64,000 bases of DNA from Saussurea involucrata. Lineage: Eukaryota; Streptophyta; Magnoliopsida; Asterales; Asteraceae. The notes beneath the pieces were generated by a model. The model searched no databases and was not told where the DNA came from. It saw only the letters and a list, made by a program, of their open reading frames with translations. Numbering within the stretch: position 1 is the first letter of the stretch; each line of letters opens with the position of its first letter. Shown in pieces: positions 1-10,936 of this stretch. The DNA is taken from positions 20,821,001 to 20,885,000 of the forward strand of contig CM066322.1 in the NCBI GenBank assembly GCA_033807775.1, written 5' to 3'. The translations under genes were made by a program, and so were the position numbers.

Positions 1-1
1 G

Positions 2-2031
2 GCAAAAATCCCTGCGGGGATTACATTGATTAGAGCCGGTCAGATTCGACCTGATGTATGTCCTGATAGGTTTGTCGTTATCTACGAATATCCCTTTAGG
101 ATAGGTTTTGAATGGCCTTACTCGCCTCTGACCAAGGCTTTTATGACTGAGTTCGACTTAGCACCGGCTCAGTTAATGCCCCAATTCTTGAGGGTCGTAT
201 ATGTGATAGAGCGTCTTACCAAAAACTGGGAATCGCCGATGAACGTACGCGACATTCTCTTGGCTTACCAAGTCAAGAAGGACAAATGTCATCGCTATAG
301 CTTGTTCTCTAGGTATAAGGGCGATCGAACCTTAGTCTTAAATACCGCTGTAAACGATCGTAAGTGGAAGACTAGGTAGGCGTTTGTGCGTAAGTCGACC
401 CTTGACTCCGAGAGCGGCTGGATTAAGGCTGGTTGGAATACGTCGGGTGAGATTTTATAGTTTTCTTGTCGTACGTCGTTCGTATTATTCGACTGATTTC
501 TAACCTGCTTTGTATGTGTTGGCAGATATAAAATTTGAAGACGTGAAGCCCTACGCTAACTCTCAAGCGAAAATCGACGCGTTCTTGGAGTTTAGCATTG
601 TCGAGAGATCTTTCGTCACGCGACCATTAGTGGACGACGACGATGAAGACTTGGTGTTCTTAGGGGAGAACTGGGGAGAGAAACGTGTGGGGGAGGAAGA
701 AGAGGAGACCGAAGAGAAAGAGGAAGAGCGAAGAGAAGAAGAGATGACCGGTAAGTGTACCTACTTATTCCCTTCTGCTCGACTCTGGTCTTTTGTTTTT
801 ATGTTCACCTTGTAATGCTTCTTTTTATGTATTTTTAGGAGAATCGCAGACGAAGGTGCCGACCATCTCTGCTAAGAGAGCAGCACAACTTGAGCTTGCC
901 CGTAAAGGCAAGGATAGGAGACTGAAGACCTCGACCACTGAGTCAGGGGTTTTACCAAAGATGGGGATGACGATTCCAAGGGAACCGTCTACGAAAGTCG
1001 ATGACTCATCGAGAGTCAATACGCCTGAGAAGGCGAAGGTCGCATCGCCTATGAAGACGAAGACGTCTTCTAGTCCGATTGCTGCGACCCCTATCAGTTT
1101 TGCGCCACCGACGAAAAGAGCGAAGTCGGCAAAGTCCCCATCTACCACGTCGATCCCTTCGTCGGCCGACAAGGGCAATGAGCATGCGACGGGAGGGGCT
1201 AAAGTCACGAAGGTTAACTTTACATTGCCTTCGAACTTTATGGTCGATGACGTCCTATCCGGGACGGATTTTTTTCCTCATCTGGGGAAATACCTGCTCC
1301 CTTCTTTCAGGGAGCGTTTCGAGGGATTCCCAGTCGAGGAGACGGGATCTCATGTTGCCGGACTGGCGTTTCTGGTGAGTTTATCTTTCAAAACTTGTAT
1401 TTCGATGTTTTTAAGCTTTGTCGAATATTTATTAACAGATTTCTTTGTGATTTTACAGGCGTTTCAATCTTCTCTTGCCCTGCGTGCTGAGACAGAGAAG
1501 ATCAAAGGTTTGGTGTCTTCCGCCCACGAGAGGGGGAATGCGGCATTGGACAGGGCGAATGCCACTGTGGAGCGTGAAGAGGCTATGTCCAAACGTCTTG
1601 ACGACGCCCAAAAAGAATCGGAGGCCGTCAGTCGTGCGAAGGACGAGGCGAATCATCGTCTAAAGCAGTCCTTGTCCACGATTGCCGACCAAAGGGAAGA
1701 GCAAGATAAAATAAAAGAATCCTTGGTCGCAAAGGAGAAGGAGGTTGAGGATTCTAAGGCTAAGGTAGCGGGTCTAGAGAAAGAGGTATGGGAGCTTAAA
1801 GACGAGGCTGCATCTACCTTTGCTTTGGCTCGACTGACCGCTCGTGCTGCTATAATGAGGCAGCACTTGTCGGGCAAAAATCCCTTGGCCTTGGCGTCGG
1901 ACGAGTTGGCCTACTTTTTGAGAGAGGTCGGGAGCACAAGGGACCTCGACTCTGATGATGAAAAAGAAGTCGAGGAGGAAGAGGTGGATGAGGGTTCTAA
2001 GGACGGGGCCGATGCTCCTCCCCAACCTTAA
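2..2031 (+). pseudogene. Antisense accessory gene of Tat element (putative gypsy-type transposon / Transposase_28-like protein)
   Basis: The frame is open from base 2, so the true start lies upstream; the ORF beginning at 26 starts on TTG and is not a real start. Inferred exons are 2-446, 526-750, 839-1374 and 1459-2031, each flanked by GT and AG. The first exon encodes a conserved plant domain (for example WESPMNVRD, and ESGWIKAGWNTS) that I recognise as the Pfam family called putative gypsy type transposon. The middle is acidic, then Ser/Thr/Pro/Lys-rich, and residues from about 1480 onward (genomic) form a long coiled coil ending in an acidic tail. An in-frame TAG at 377-379 interrupts exon 1, hence pseudogene. 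It is opposite in strand to pol. Function is unknown. Confidence 0.7.
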
Positions 2032-2867
2032 CATTAATCTTAAGAGCCATGTTCTCAAAATACTGCGGACTCATCTTCATGATGCGTTGTGGTTTACAGT
2101 ACTGAGAAACTCTTTCCCACATTCGTTTGATCCTTGCACAAGTTTCTCAACGCATTTTGGGTTTAAAGGTTTTATCATCGTTCAAGGGGGATCTGGCTGA
2201 TCACCGTCTGACATCTATCAGGCAAGAGTCCTTTCTGATGTTGGACGTCGAGACCGATAGGGACCTCGATTTAAGAAAGATTTTCTTCATGTTGTTGTCT
2301 TTTTGTTTTTCCTGTTCGACCGTTGGAGGTCAAGCTATTTAGATGTAATTGTATATTTTGTGAATGGAATCTACACTCTTGTCGAACGTATTATTTTGAT
2401 CGTTTGCAAATAGATATAATATCAGTTGCGAAACTTGTTAAGAATAAACAGGGGGTCGTGCGACTCAGGCATCCATTGTAAAACAACCAAAACATAAGAC
2501 ATATATTTAAATCGTGTTGTTAAACATAAGCACATGCGACCAAGACATTTATTCAGAACGCGGAACTTTTCCTAAGTTAAGAAGCTTAGATCATGGGATC
2601 GCTAGACCTGGATAATTGTATGACTATATCGTACGACGAAACTTAAGTCATATGCCCCTGTGATAGAATGATCGTGTCGTAGTCCTGAACATTTATGCCA
2701 TGTGACCTTGCGAGATTAAAGTCATGCAATAGACTTAATGATCTTAGTTTGTGCGATCTGTGATAAAACAACGTCAGAGGTTTGGTCGTTGGCTAACCAA
2801 CGACCCTCCGATGCTTAAGTCAGTAATCGTTGTGATGAACGAAAATTGCGTGAGAAAAGGAAAAGAC
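2032..2867. other. Non-coding tail between antisense gene and pol
   Basis: The interval lies between the convergent 3' ends of the antisense gene and pol and probably holds both 3' untranslated regions. CG-containing words such as gtcg and cgac are common here, as elsewhere in this element. I see no conserved ORF, tRNA or inserted element. Confidence 0.5.
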
Positions 2868-5800
2868 TTAGAAGAAATACCTTTTCAAATGTATCGCATT
2901 CCAGCTACGTGGGATATCTTGATTATCGAGGGTTTGGAGTCGATAGGCACCTTTACCCACGACTTCTGAGATACGATAAGGGCCTTCCCACTTGTTAGAA
3001 AGCTTACCGGCGTTGAGCTCTTGAGTGTTTTGGAACACTCGTCGGAGGACGTAGTCGCCTACTTGAAAGACTTTAACTTTAATGCTTTTGTTGAAGTGTT
3101 GCTCGACCACTTGCCTCTGTGATGCCATTTTGATTAATGCCGATTCTCTAAGCTCTTCGAGAGCATCGAGGTCATAACTTAGATCAACCAGATTATGGTC
3201 GACGGAAGCGTGTCTTGAGGTCGAGAGTCGAATCTCGACCGGCAGAACTGCTTCACAACCATAGACTAGGGAGAAAGGGGTATGTCCTGTGGACATGCGA
3301 GGCGTCGTGCGATTCGCCCATAGGACTGAAGGGAGTTCTTCGACCCACCTTCCCTTTGCGGCTTGTAACCTCTTCTTAATTGAAGCAATGATAGTCTTAT
3401 TGCTTGATTCAGCAAGTCCATTTGCCTGAGGATATCAGGGCGTCGAGGTCGTTAGTTTGATGTTGCGGTCTTCACAGAACTGTCGAGTCCTGTCGCTTAT
3501 GAATTGGGACCCATTGTCGCAGACAATTTCGGACGGAATTCCAAACCTGCATATGATGTTAGTCTGGATAAAAGACACGACTTCCTTGGCCCTAACTTGG
3601 GAAAAGGCAGCTGCTTCTACCCATTTGGAAAAATAATCGGTAAGTACGAGGAGAAATACCTTTTGCCACGGAATCAGTGTCGAATGTAAAGGCTCAGATG
3701 GTTTATGGGACGTACCTGAATGTCGATGACAAGTATCACAGTTTTGGACGTACCTGACGGAGTCTTGTCGCAGTGTTGGCCAAAAGTAGCCTTGTCGAGA
3801 TATGCGATTAGCCAAACTACGACCTCCTGAATGATTGTCGCACTCACCATCGTGCATTTCTTGAAGGATCCTTTGAACTTGATTCTTACTGACGACGCAT
3901 CTCAGGTTCAAGCATGTCGATGATCGTCGATAGAGTTTATCTCCGATCACGACATACCGGGATGCCTTGAATCTGATCTTCCGAGCTTCCATCTTGTCTT
4001 CTGGGAGTTGGTCGTGCATAAGAAAAATTCGGACATCGCACGACCAGTCATCTTCTTGCTCTTCGATCTGGATGACGTCGTCATTTTCAATGGACGATGT
4101 CGCTAGGTGGATCAAAGGAATACTGTCGAATATTGGTTCGACTAGAGCAGATCCAAGGTTTGCTAGAGCGTCGACTTGAGTATTCTGATCTCTTGGAATT
4201 TGCTCAATAGAAAAAGATTTGAATTTTTCTGATTTTTCTTTTGCTATCTTTAGGTACGCTGTCATCTTAGAATCTTTAGCTGCGAATTCTCCATTCATCT
4301 GATTTACGACCATAAGAGAATCGCTTCTTACATGTAGCGAGGTTGCCCCTGAGTCGTAGGCCATATTCATTCCTACGATCAGGGCTTCGTACTCAGCTTC
4401 GTTGTTGGTGGCTTTGAAGTCGCATCGCACGGAATACACTATCTTGCCCCCCTGTGGCGACTTTAAGACGACGCCAAGTCCTGAACCCCTAATGTTGGAT
4501 GACCCGTCGACATACAGAGTCCAAGGCACGTTGTCGTGAGTCGCCATAGTTGATACTTCAAGCTCTGCGTCTTTTCCCAATTCAGGGTTGAAATCAACGA
4601 TGAAATCCGCCAAAGCTTGCGATTTGATAGCGGTCCTGGGTTTAAAAGTGATGTCGTAACTGCTGAGATATATGCTCCATTTTGCCAAATGTCCTGTCAA
4701 CTCAGATTTTCTCAAGACAGACTTAAGAGGAAAGTTAGTTACGACAGTAATCGGATGTGATTCGAAATAATGTCGCAATTTCTTTGCGGCTGTAACAAGC
4801 GACAAGAGTAGTTTTTCCATTGAGGAATACCTGGTTTCGGCGTTCAAGAGGGATTTACTTACATAATAGATCGGCAGTTGTTGCTTTTCATCTTCTCGGG
4901 TTAGGACGACACTTACTGCATTAGGACTAACAACCAAATATAGCTGCAAGACCTCATGATCTTGAGGTTTTGATAACAGAGGAGGCGATGTCATGTACTC
5001 CTTTAATTTTTGCAACGCTTGCTCATGGTCGCTGGTCCAGTCGAAGCCTTTATTTTTCTTGAGGACGTTATAGAATAAATGTCATCTGTCTGAGGATCGA
5101 GAGATAAACCTGTTCAGGGCAGCTACCCGGCCAGTGAGCATTTGGACCTCTTTGAAATTTCTAGGAGATTTAATCTCGATGATAGCCTTGATCTGGTCGG
5201 GGTTGGCTTCGATTCCCCGTCGAGTGACCATGTAACCCAGGAATTTTCCGGCACTGACACCAAAGGAACACTTCGTCGGGTTGAGCTTCATACTATATTT
5301 ACGAAGGATGTCGAACGACTGCCTCAAATGCTCGACATGGTCGACTGCTTGCTTTGACTTGACGAGCATGTCGTCGATATAAACTTCCATCGTGTCGCCG
5401 AGATGATCTTTGAACATCTTATTCACCAGACGCTGGTAGGTAGAACCTGCATTTTTAAGGCCGAAAGGCATAACTTTGTAACAGTAAATACCTCGATCTG
5501 TCATGAATGCAGTTTTCTCCTGGTCTTCGATGTGCATTAGGATCTGATTGTATCCAGAATAAGCATCCATGAACGTCAATAGTTCATGCCCTGCGGTCGC
5601 ATCGACCATGGCATCGATATGTGGCAATGGGAACGGATCCTTTGGACAAGCTTTGTTGAGATCGGTAAAATCAATACAGACCCTCCATTTGCCATTTTTC
5701 TTTGCCACGACCACGACATTAGCAAGCCAATCGGGGTACTTTACTTCTCGAACTTTCCCTGTCTTGAGGAGGTTATCGACTTCATCATTTATCACCTTAT

Positions 5801-6133
5801 TCATTTCGAGAGCGAATTTTCGCCGCTTTTGCTTGACGGGTTTGAATGATGGGTCCACATTGAGCTTATGGGAAATGATACCAGGGTCTATGCCGACCAT
5901 ATCTTCATGCGACCAGGCAAAACAATCGGCGTGCTCTTGCAAAAAGGATATGAGTTTGCCTTTCAGACAGGGATCAAGAATGATCCTATAAGGACTTTCT
6001 GGTCAGGCTTGCTCTGGTCCAAGATGACTTCCTCCAGGCGATAGTCGTCGACTATCTCAGGAACATCCTGTGCTTTCTCAGGCCCCTTGGGCATCTGGGC
6101 AATGATTTGCTCTTGATCCCCGCGATCTGCCAT
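2868..6133 (-). pseudogene. Gypsy Tat pol polyprotein (RT, RNase H, second RNase H, integrase), broken
   Basis: On the minus strand, 6133 is an ATG that looks like a gag start, followed after about 22 residues by the conserved stretch before reverse transcriptase. A frameshift follows near 5965-5975. RT (5942-5082) shows DFTDLNKACPKD and the catalytic YIDDMLVKS. An in-frame TGA at 5084-5082 ends it. RNase H follows (5015 down), then a second RNase H starting at YVDGSSNIRGSGLG, then the integrase His/Cys zinc domain (CDTCHRH) and catalytic core (DYFSKW, DNGSQF). A second in-frame TGA at 3437-3435 is CGA to TGA, consistent with CpG decay. The integrase C-terminus with a chromodomain-less tail runs to 2868. 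The aspartic protease and most of gag are absent. Confidence 0.9.
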
Positions 6134-6174
6134 TTTCCTGAAACAGAAAAAGAGGGAACTCCAAGAAACCGTTA

Positions 6175-7025
6175 GAGCATCTCCAACCTTTGCACCAAAA
6201 AAACACCAAAACACCAATTTTGGTGGGCCCAACACCAAAAAAACCCTCAACTCCAACCATACTAAAAAAAACACCAAATTTATGGACCCCACATTAAAAT
6301 AACATATTTTATTTACTATTAACTATTTTTAATAACAATAATTATAATTTGTAAATATAATAATAAATAATTAGTAATTAATTTATTTAATGAAGACCGA
6401 TAAAAATAAAAACGATAATTTTTTAATTGATAATACATTTAAATAAAATTACATCAATTCAAATAACACAAATTAAAAAGCATAATTAAATAATACTAAT
6501 GCTCCGAGTTAGTAAACTCGTCCCACAAATGATCAATTAATGCATCTCGAAGTTCAAAGTGAGCGGTTTTATCTTTGATCTTTTTATGTTGAGCAAGAAA
6601 TTGTTCAAGTCTATCATTGTTATCGTTCACCATCTCAACTCTCACATTTGTCCCCACAATTGGCTCCTCGTGTCGTTCTTCAATTTCTTTGTCGTATTTC
6701 AAATTTAATTACATATATATATATATATATATTAAATGTTAAACTTCTTTCTCTTATTTAAAATTTAATAACAAGAATACAACTTTTTAATCAATATTAC
6801 ATTTAAATAATTAATTGAAAAAATAAAGAATTAATTGAATTATAAATTATTAAATATTAATATAAAAAACACTAGTGGTGGGCCCTCTAAAAAATGGAGT
6901 GTGTAATTTACACGCCAAATATGGCGTGTTCCTTTCTCCCCCGGCAAAAAAAATTCACGTTTGGCGTGTGGTTGGAAGGAAACAAACTGCAAAAATCCAA
7001 ATATGGCGTATGGTTGGAGATGCTC
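6175..7025. mobile_element. PIF/Harbinger element, non-autonomous
   Basis: The ends are inverted repeats, GAGCATCTCCAACC at the left and GGTTGGAGATGCTC at the right, flanked by a TTA duplication (6172-6174 and 7026-7028). TTA target sites and this terminal motif are typical of plant PIF/Harbinger elements. The 851-bp interior is AT-rich and keeps a fragment that resembles the C-terminus of the transposase. It inserted into the leader of the Tat element. Confidence 0.85.
6496..6702 (-). pseudogene. Possible PIF/Harbinger transposase C-terminal fragment
   Basis: The 68-codon reading frame ends in LRDALIDHLWDEF, which resembles the C-terminal motif of plant PIF/Harbinger transposases (a Thr/His-rich start, then a Leu-Arg-Asp, Leu-Ile-His-Leu-Trp pattern). 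Catalytic residues are not present and upstream sequence is a TA repeat, so this is a remnant at best. The assignment rests on this short motif and on its position inside an element with Harbinger ends. Confidence 0.45.
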
Positions 7026-7069
7026 TTAGTAACACGTATGTTTGTCGAAGATTTCCTCTAGATGGGGTC

Positions 7070-7086
7070 CCACGGATGGCGCCAAA
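7070..7086 (-). other. Primer-binding site of the Tat element
   Basis: On the minus strand the bases directly after the LTR read TTTGGCGCCATCCGTGGG (spacer of one base). TGGCGCC-type sites right behind the LTR are typical of Tat and Athila Gypsy elements. The tRNA was not identified. Confidence 0.75.
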
Positions 7087-7087
7087 C

Positions 7088-7867
7088 TGTTAATGCCAAA
7101 AATATTCCAAAAGGATAACTTAAGGTTGATTGTGGAATTTAACAAATAAAGAAAAGAATCTAGCGACAAAGCGTACGACAAAGGCGAAAAAACATAAATG
7201 AGACAGAGATTTGGTGACGCGGGAAAAACCTCAACGAGGAAAAAACCCACGGACGACTGTGGAAGTCGTCGCTGCACTATGATCGCCAAACAGGGGCGAT
7301 ATCCTTGTGTTTCGGGTGTCGATCGTACAATGATTACAGTACAGATGAAAGGAAAATACTTTTAATGTGAAGTAATAAGTGTATCGAATGTAAAAACTAT
7401 GTGTCGTGTGTGAAAAGTATGTGTCGAGCGCGGGAGTCGTGCATCGAGAGTGATTCTTCGAGAGAGAGTTCTTTGCTTCGGATGTTCTTCGGGAAACAGA
7501 TGTCTCTAAATGGGATTGTGATCTTCGTTTTTATAGTCTTCGTAGCTTTAATTGATCACCATGATTGTAGGAGTAACAGTCGCAACGGTCACTGCTGTTA
7601 ATGCTCATAACTGCTTCTGTCGGTTACGTCCGTTGGCCATAAATGACATTGACCCTGCATTGGATGAGAAAAACATAACAGAAATGTCGCATGTTAGTCG
7701 GTCGTAGTCGTGAGCTATGTCACGACGGTCGAGGTCGAGGGGTATTTTTAACTTCAGCTTTGGTTAAAGGATCAAGTGTTCGTGATTTGACTTGGTTATG
7801 AGGGAAGTGCAATAAATGTTCTTAGTGGCTTGGTCGTGGTCGAGACCGGTGATTTTTTGCCCAAACA
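7088..7867 (-). repeat. 5' LTR of the Tat element
   Basis: In element orientation the LTR starts TGTTTGGGCAAA and ends GGCATTAACA, so it has TG...CA ends, and it abuts the primer-binding site. Length is about 780 bp. The partner LTR is outside the window, so the outer boundary (7867) is inferred from the TG alone. Confidence 0.75.
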
Positions 7868-8933
7868 GTAATCTAGATTGATTTTTTAATTAAAAAACAC
7901 TAAACAGTTCATCAGGTGTAAATTGGTCATTTAACCAGTCTTGTTCTGTTCTGTTCTGTCCAAGTCATGTTATGTCCTACCAAACGCTGAACACCTGTTC
8001 TGTTCTGTCCTGTCCCGTCATGTCATGTCCTATCTCGTCTGCGTACCAAACGCACCCTAAATGGTAATTTATCTCCAACCGTCAACATATTTTTAAGCTA
8101 AATAGTTTATTCTAAGTATAATTATTTTACATCGACTTCTTTTAAAAAAAATAATGATATAAATAAATATTGTTATACGGGATTGTTATTTTATTACTCA
8201 TAATACAAAAAAAATTGTATGTATGTTGGAGAGAGGTGGTTTAAAAAACCGGGTTTATGTAAAATATAGTGTGGCCTTCTTTATTTTATCGTTTAAATGT
8301 GTATCATTCTTATGTACCTTATCATGTAAACGTTCTCAATCATCAAAGTAGAATGTTGGTAAACGTTGTGAACTCATAAACATTATAGGATAGTAGTCTT
8401 ATCTCTCACTTACCAGCTAAGACTATCGTTCCTTGTTGTACCAATTACCCAGATATGATTATTAGGCTTTCTCGTGCTCAATCGGTAAAGTAAGTAATAG
8501 CGATAAGCATGGGCGGATGTAAATGAAGGTTAGGGGGGATGGGCATCCATTAAAATGGGAAAAAATGAAATTTTTAGGGTAAGAACTTGGATTTTTAGCT
8601 TTCTACCTTAATGTCTCCCCGGTAAATTTTCGTTCGAGACCCCATCAACCAAAAAAAGTGTCTCAAAATCAACCAAAATTAACTCTTTCAATTGACTAAA
8701 AAACAAAAAAAGTCTCTCGAATTCGACAAAAGAAAACTTAAAAATCCCTTAAAATCAACAAAAAAATCTCGAAACGTTGGATTTAGACTAAAAATACATC
8801 GAACAACTTTACGGGCATTTAAGCTACCTTAAAGGTGCCACTGTTGATAAACACTTACTTGATAATTGTATAATGAATATTTAGTCAAAATGTTGTAGAA
8901 CACTTTTTATTATGTATAATAAATCATGGGGCA
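7868..8933. other. Intergenic DNA with degenerate transposon ends
   Basis: No gene is visible. At 7943-8050 short words related to TGTTCTGTTC and TGTCCTGTCC recur and end at GCGTACCAAACGCACCC, which looks like a subterminal array plus the right end of a DNA transposon; a related block lies at 10252-10335 inside a MULE. Around 8515 GGGCGGAT followed by a G run resembles one end of a hAT element, with no partner found. The stretch 8630-8840 resembles 56340-56530, which sits next to a Helitron-like 3' end. Confidence 0.4.
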
Positions 8934-10029
8934 TAAAATTTAGGGAATTTGATTAAAATCCCTCAAGTTTGACTCAAAGTTGTCCAAATGCCCTAAATCT
9001 CTTTAAAATTACAAAAATACCCCATTTGTCCGTGGAGAGTCCGTGGCCCACGGATGAAAGTTACGATTTTAGTCCCTCTGTTCGTGGGGAGTCCGTGGCT
9101 GACGGACTAAGGGGTGTTGTTTTCAAATTTCAATTTATATGTTACACTTATAACCCTTATAATTAATTATCAAATTTACTTTTTATCCTTTACTTTTTTC
9201 ATTTTTCGTTTTAAACATTTATCATATTAACATAAATAATCGAATATGAACTAAAATATATTAAAAATAATTTTTTTATTTTTTACAAATTATATCATTG
9301 TAATCGTTTCGTCGATACCTTTGAAATGAGCCTAATATTAAATATATTTTGATTTAGTTTTATTATTAAATATCATGAATATATACGAGAAACTTTGTTT
9401 TATATTTCTAATAGGGAAATTAATTAAAATGCCACAAGTCAAACATTGCATTACCAAAATGCCACAAATCTCTCCCATTTTGCAAAAATGCCACAAATAC
9501 CCGCGATGGGATCCTGCGATCGCGGTCAGTGACATTTTGGTAAATTAATTACCCCGCGATCACGGGGGGAGCCCGCGGTGGGTACGAATTTCTTCAAAAT
9601 TTGTGAATTTTGATTTTATATTTACACTTTGACCCCATATACTTATTTACTAAATTTACTTTATACCTTTTACTTTCATAATTTAATTTTACATTTAACA
9701 CATATAATCGTTTATTAACTAAAATACGTTAAAACATACGTTTTAATTTTAACAAGTTACACCATTATAATCGTCTCTTCGATACATTCGAAATGAGCCC
9801 AATCTTGAATTTTTTTGGATTTATATATTTTAATATATATCATATACACTACATAAAAATATTTTTTATATTTAAAATTCATACCCTTATAGTTAATTAT
9901 TTAATTTATGGTACATTTCTTATTTTTTTTCCAATTTTGTTTTACACTCCTATCGCATTAACATAATAATCATATATTAACTAATTCATTAAATCGTTTT
10001 ATATTATTATTTTTTGAATGTGTTTATAG

Positions 10030-10233
10030 ATATCGTGAATGGCAATAGGAGATGGCAATAGGAGAAGGTTTCACGAGAAGAATATGAAATGGGGTTTTGA
10101 CAAGTTGGTATCACTGGACTCATTTAAGAATTGTGAAAATTGGTATTTGGCAAATGATGATTCATGTGTGTTTGGAGCTGAAGTATTTGCGGTTACAGGG
10201 TATGCACAAAAGGATCGATGTATTTCAACGTAA
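10030..10233 (+). pseudogene. Captured MATH-domain exon fragment, copy 1
   Basis: The captured stretch begins right after a splice-acceptor-like TTTATAG and encodes the plant MATH/TRAF signature KWGFDKLVSL followed by DDSCVFGAEVFAV. MATH domains mediate protein binding, often in E3 ligase adaptors. The upstream part of the exon is out of frame after a duplicated AGATGGCAATAGG-like segment, and the frame ends at a stop after about 60 residues. There is no ligase or BTB part. It is a gene fragment moved by a MULE, not a functional gene. Confidence 0.7.
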
Positions 10234-10251
10234 CTTAGATTAAAATTATCT

Positions 10252-10335
10252 CCTCCAGTTCAGTCCCGTCCCGTCCCATCCAGTTCAGTCCCGTCCAGTT
10301 CCGTCCCGTCCTATCTAGTATGCGTACCAAACGCT
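10252..10335. repeat. Short degenerate GTCCCGTCC tandem block
   Basis: Words of the form CAGTCCCGTCC recur about seven times and end in GCGTACCAAACGC. A related block lies at 7943-8050. This looks like the subterminal region of a small DNA transposon. Confidence 0.5.
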
Positions 10336-10936
10336 ACCTAAGAGTACGGTAATTAATTTACCAAAATGCCACTGCTCGCGATTGCGGGCTCTTATCGTGG
10401 GTATTTGTGGCATTTCTGCAAAATATGAGAGATTTGTGGCATTTTGGTAATGCAATGTTTGACTTGTGTCATTTTAATTAATTTCCCTTTCTAATATTCA
10501 TTTTTGATTTTACAACCCTTTTATATTAAAAATACACAATTATAAGTTAACTAAAATACATTGTAAAACACATTTATTCATGTAAAATACAATGTATTTT
10601 AGTTAACTTATAATTGTGTATTTTTAATATAAAAGGATTGTAAAATCAAAAATGAATATTAGAAATATAAAACAAAGTTACTCGTATATATTCATGATAT
10701 TTAATAATAAAACTAAATCAAAAAATATTTAATATTAGGCTATTTTAAAGGTATCGACGAAACGATTACAATGATATAATTTATAAAAAATAAAAAATTT
10801 ATTTTTAATATATTTTAGTTCATATTCGGTTATTTATGATAATATGATAAAGGTTTAAAACGAAAAATGAAAAAGTAAAGGATAAAAAGTAAATTTAATA
10901 ACTAATTATAAGGGTTATAAGTGTAACATATTAAAA

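Larger units (their letters stand above)
1..7867 (-). mobile_element. Ty3/Gypsy Tat-lineage LTR retrotransposon, partial (3' end off window)
   Basis: Read on the minus strand the order is 5' LTR (7867-7088), primer-binding site, a short leader, a truncated gag start joined to pre-RT sequence, reverse transcriptase, RNase H, a second RNase H, integrase, then an oppositely oriented accessory gene at 1-2031. A second RNase H between the first one and integrase, and an antisense extra ORF behind pol, are known traits of the Tat branch (Grande, Retand and Ogre relatives). The 3' LTR is not seen and should lie left of position 1. The element is dead: most of gag and the protease are gone, pol has two in-frame stops and one frameshift, and a Harbinger element sits in the leader. 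Confidence 0.85.
9414..10487. mobile_element. Pack-MULE with MATH-domain exon (copy 1)
   Basis: Termini GGGAAATTAATTAAAATGCC and the inverse, with a 9-bp duplication TTTCTAATA at 9405-9413 and 10488-10496. It sits in the left arm of the outer MULE. Its interior holds a MATH-domain exon fragment, then a block of CAGTCCCGTCC-like repeats (10252-10319) ending at GCGTACCAAACGC that may be the edge of another element. Confidence 0.85.

Noticed and set aside
825..1208. Minus-strand 127-codon ORF
   Set aside because: It is the shadow of exon 3 of the antisense accessory gene, whose plus-strand frame has the domain and splice sites.
8515..8560. Possible hAT left end (GGGCGGAT with a G run)
   Set aside because: No matching right end or 8-bp duplication could be found, so it is mentioned only in the gap description.
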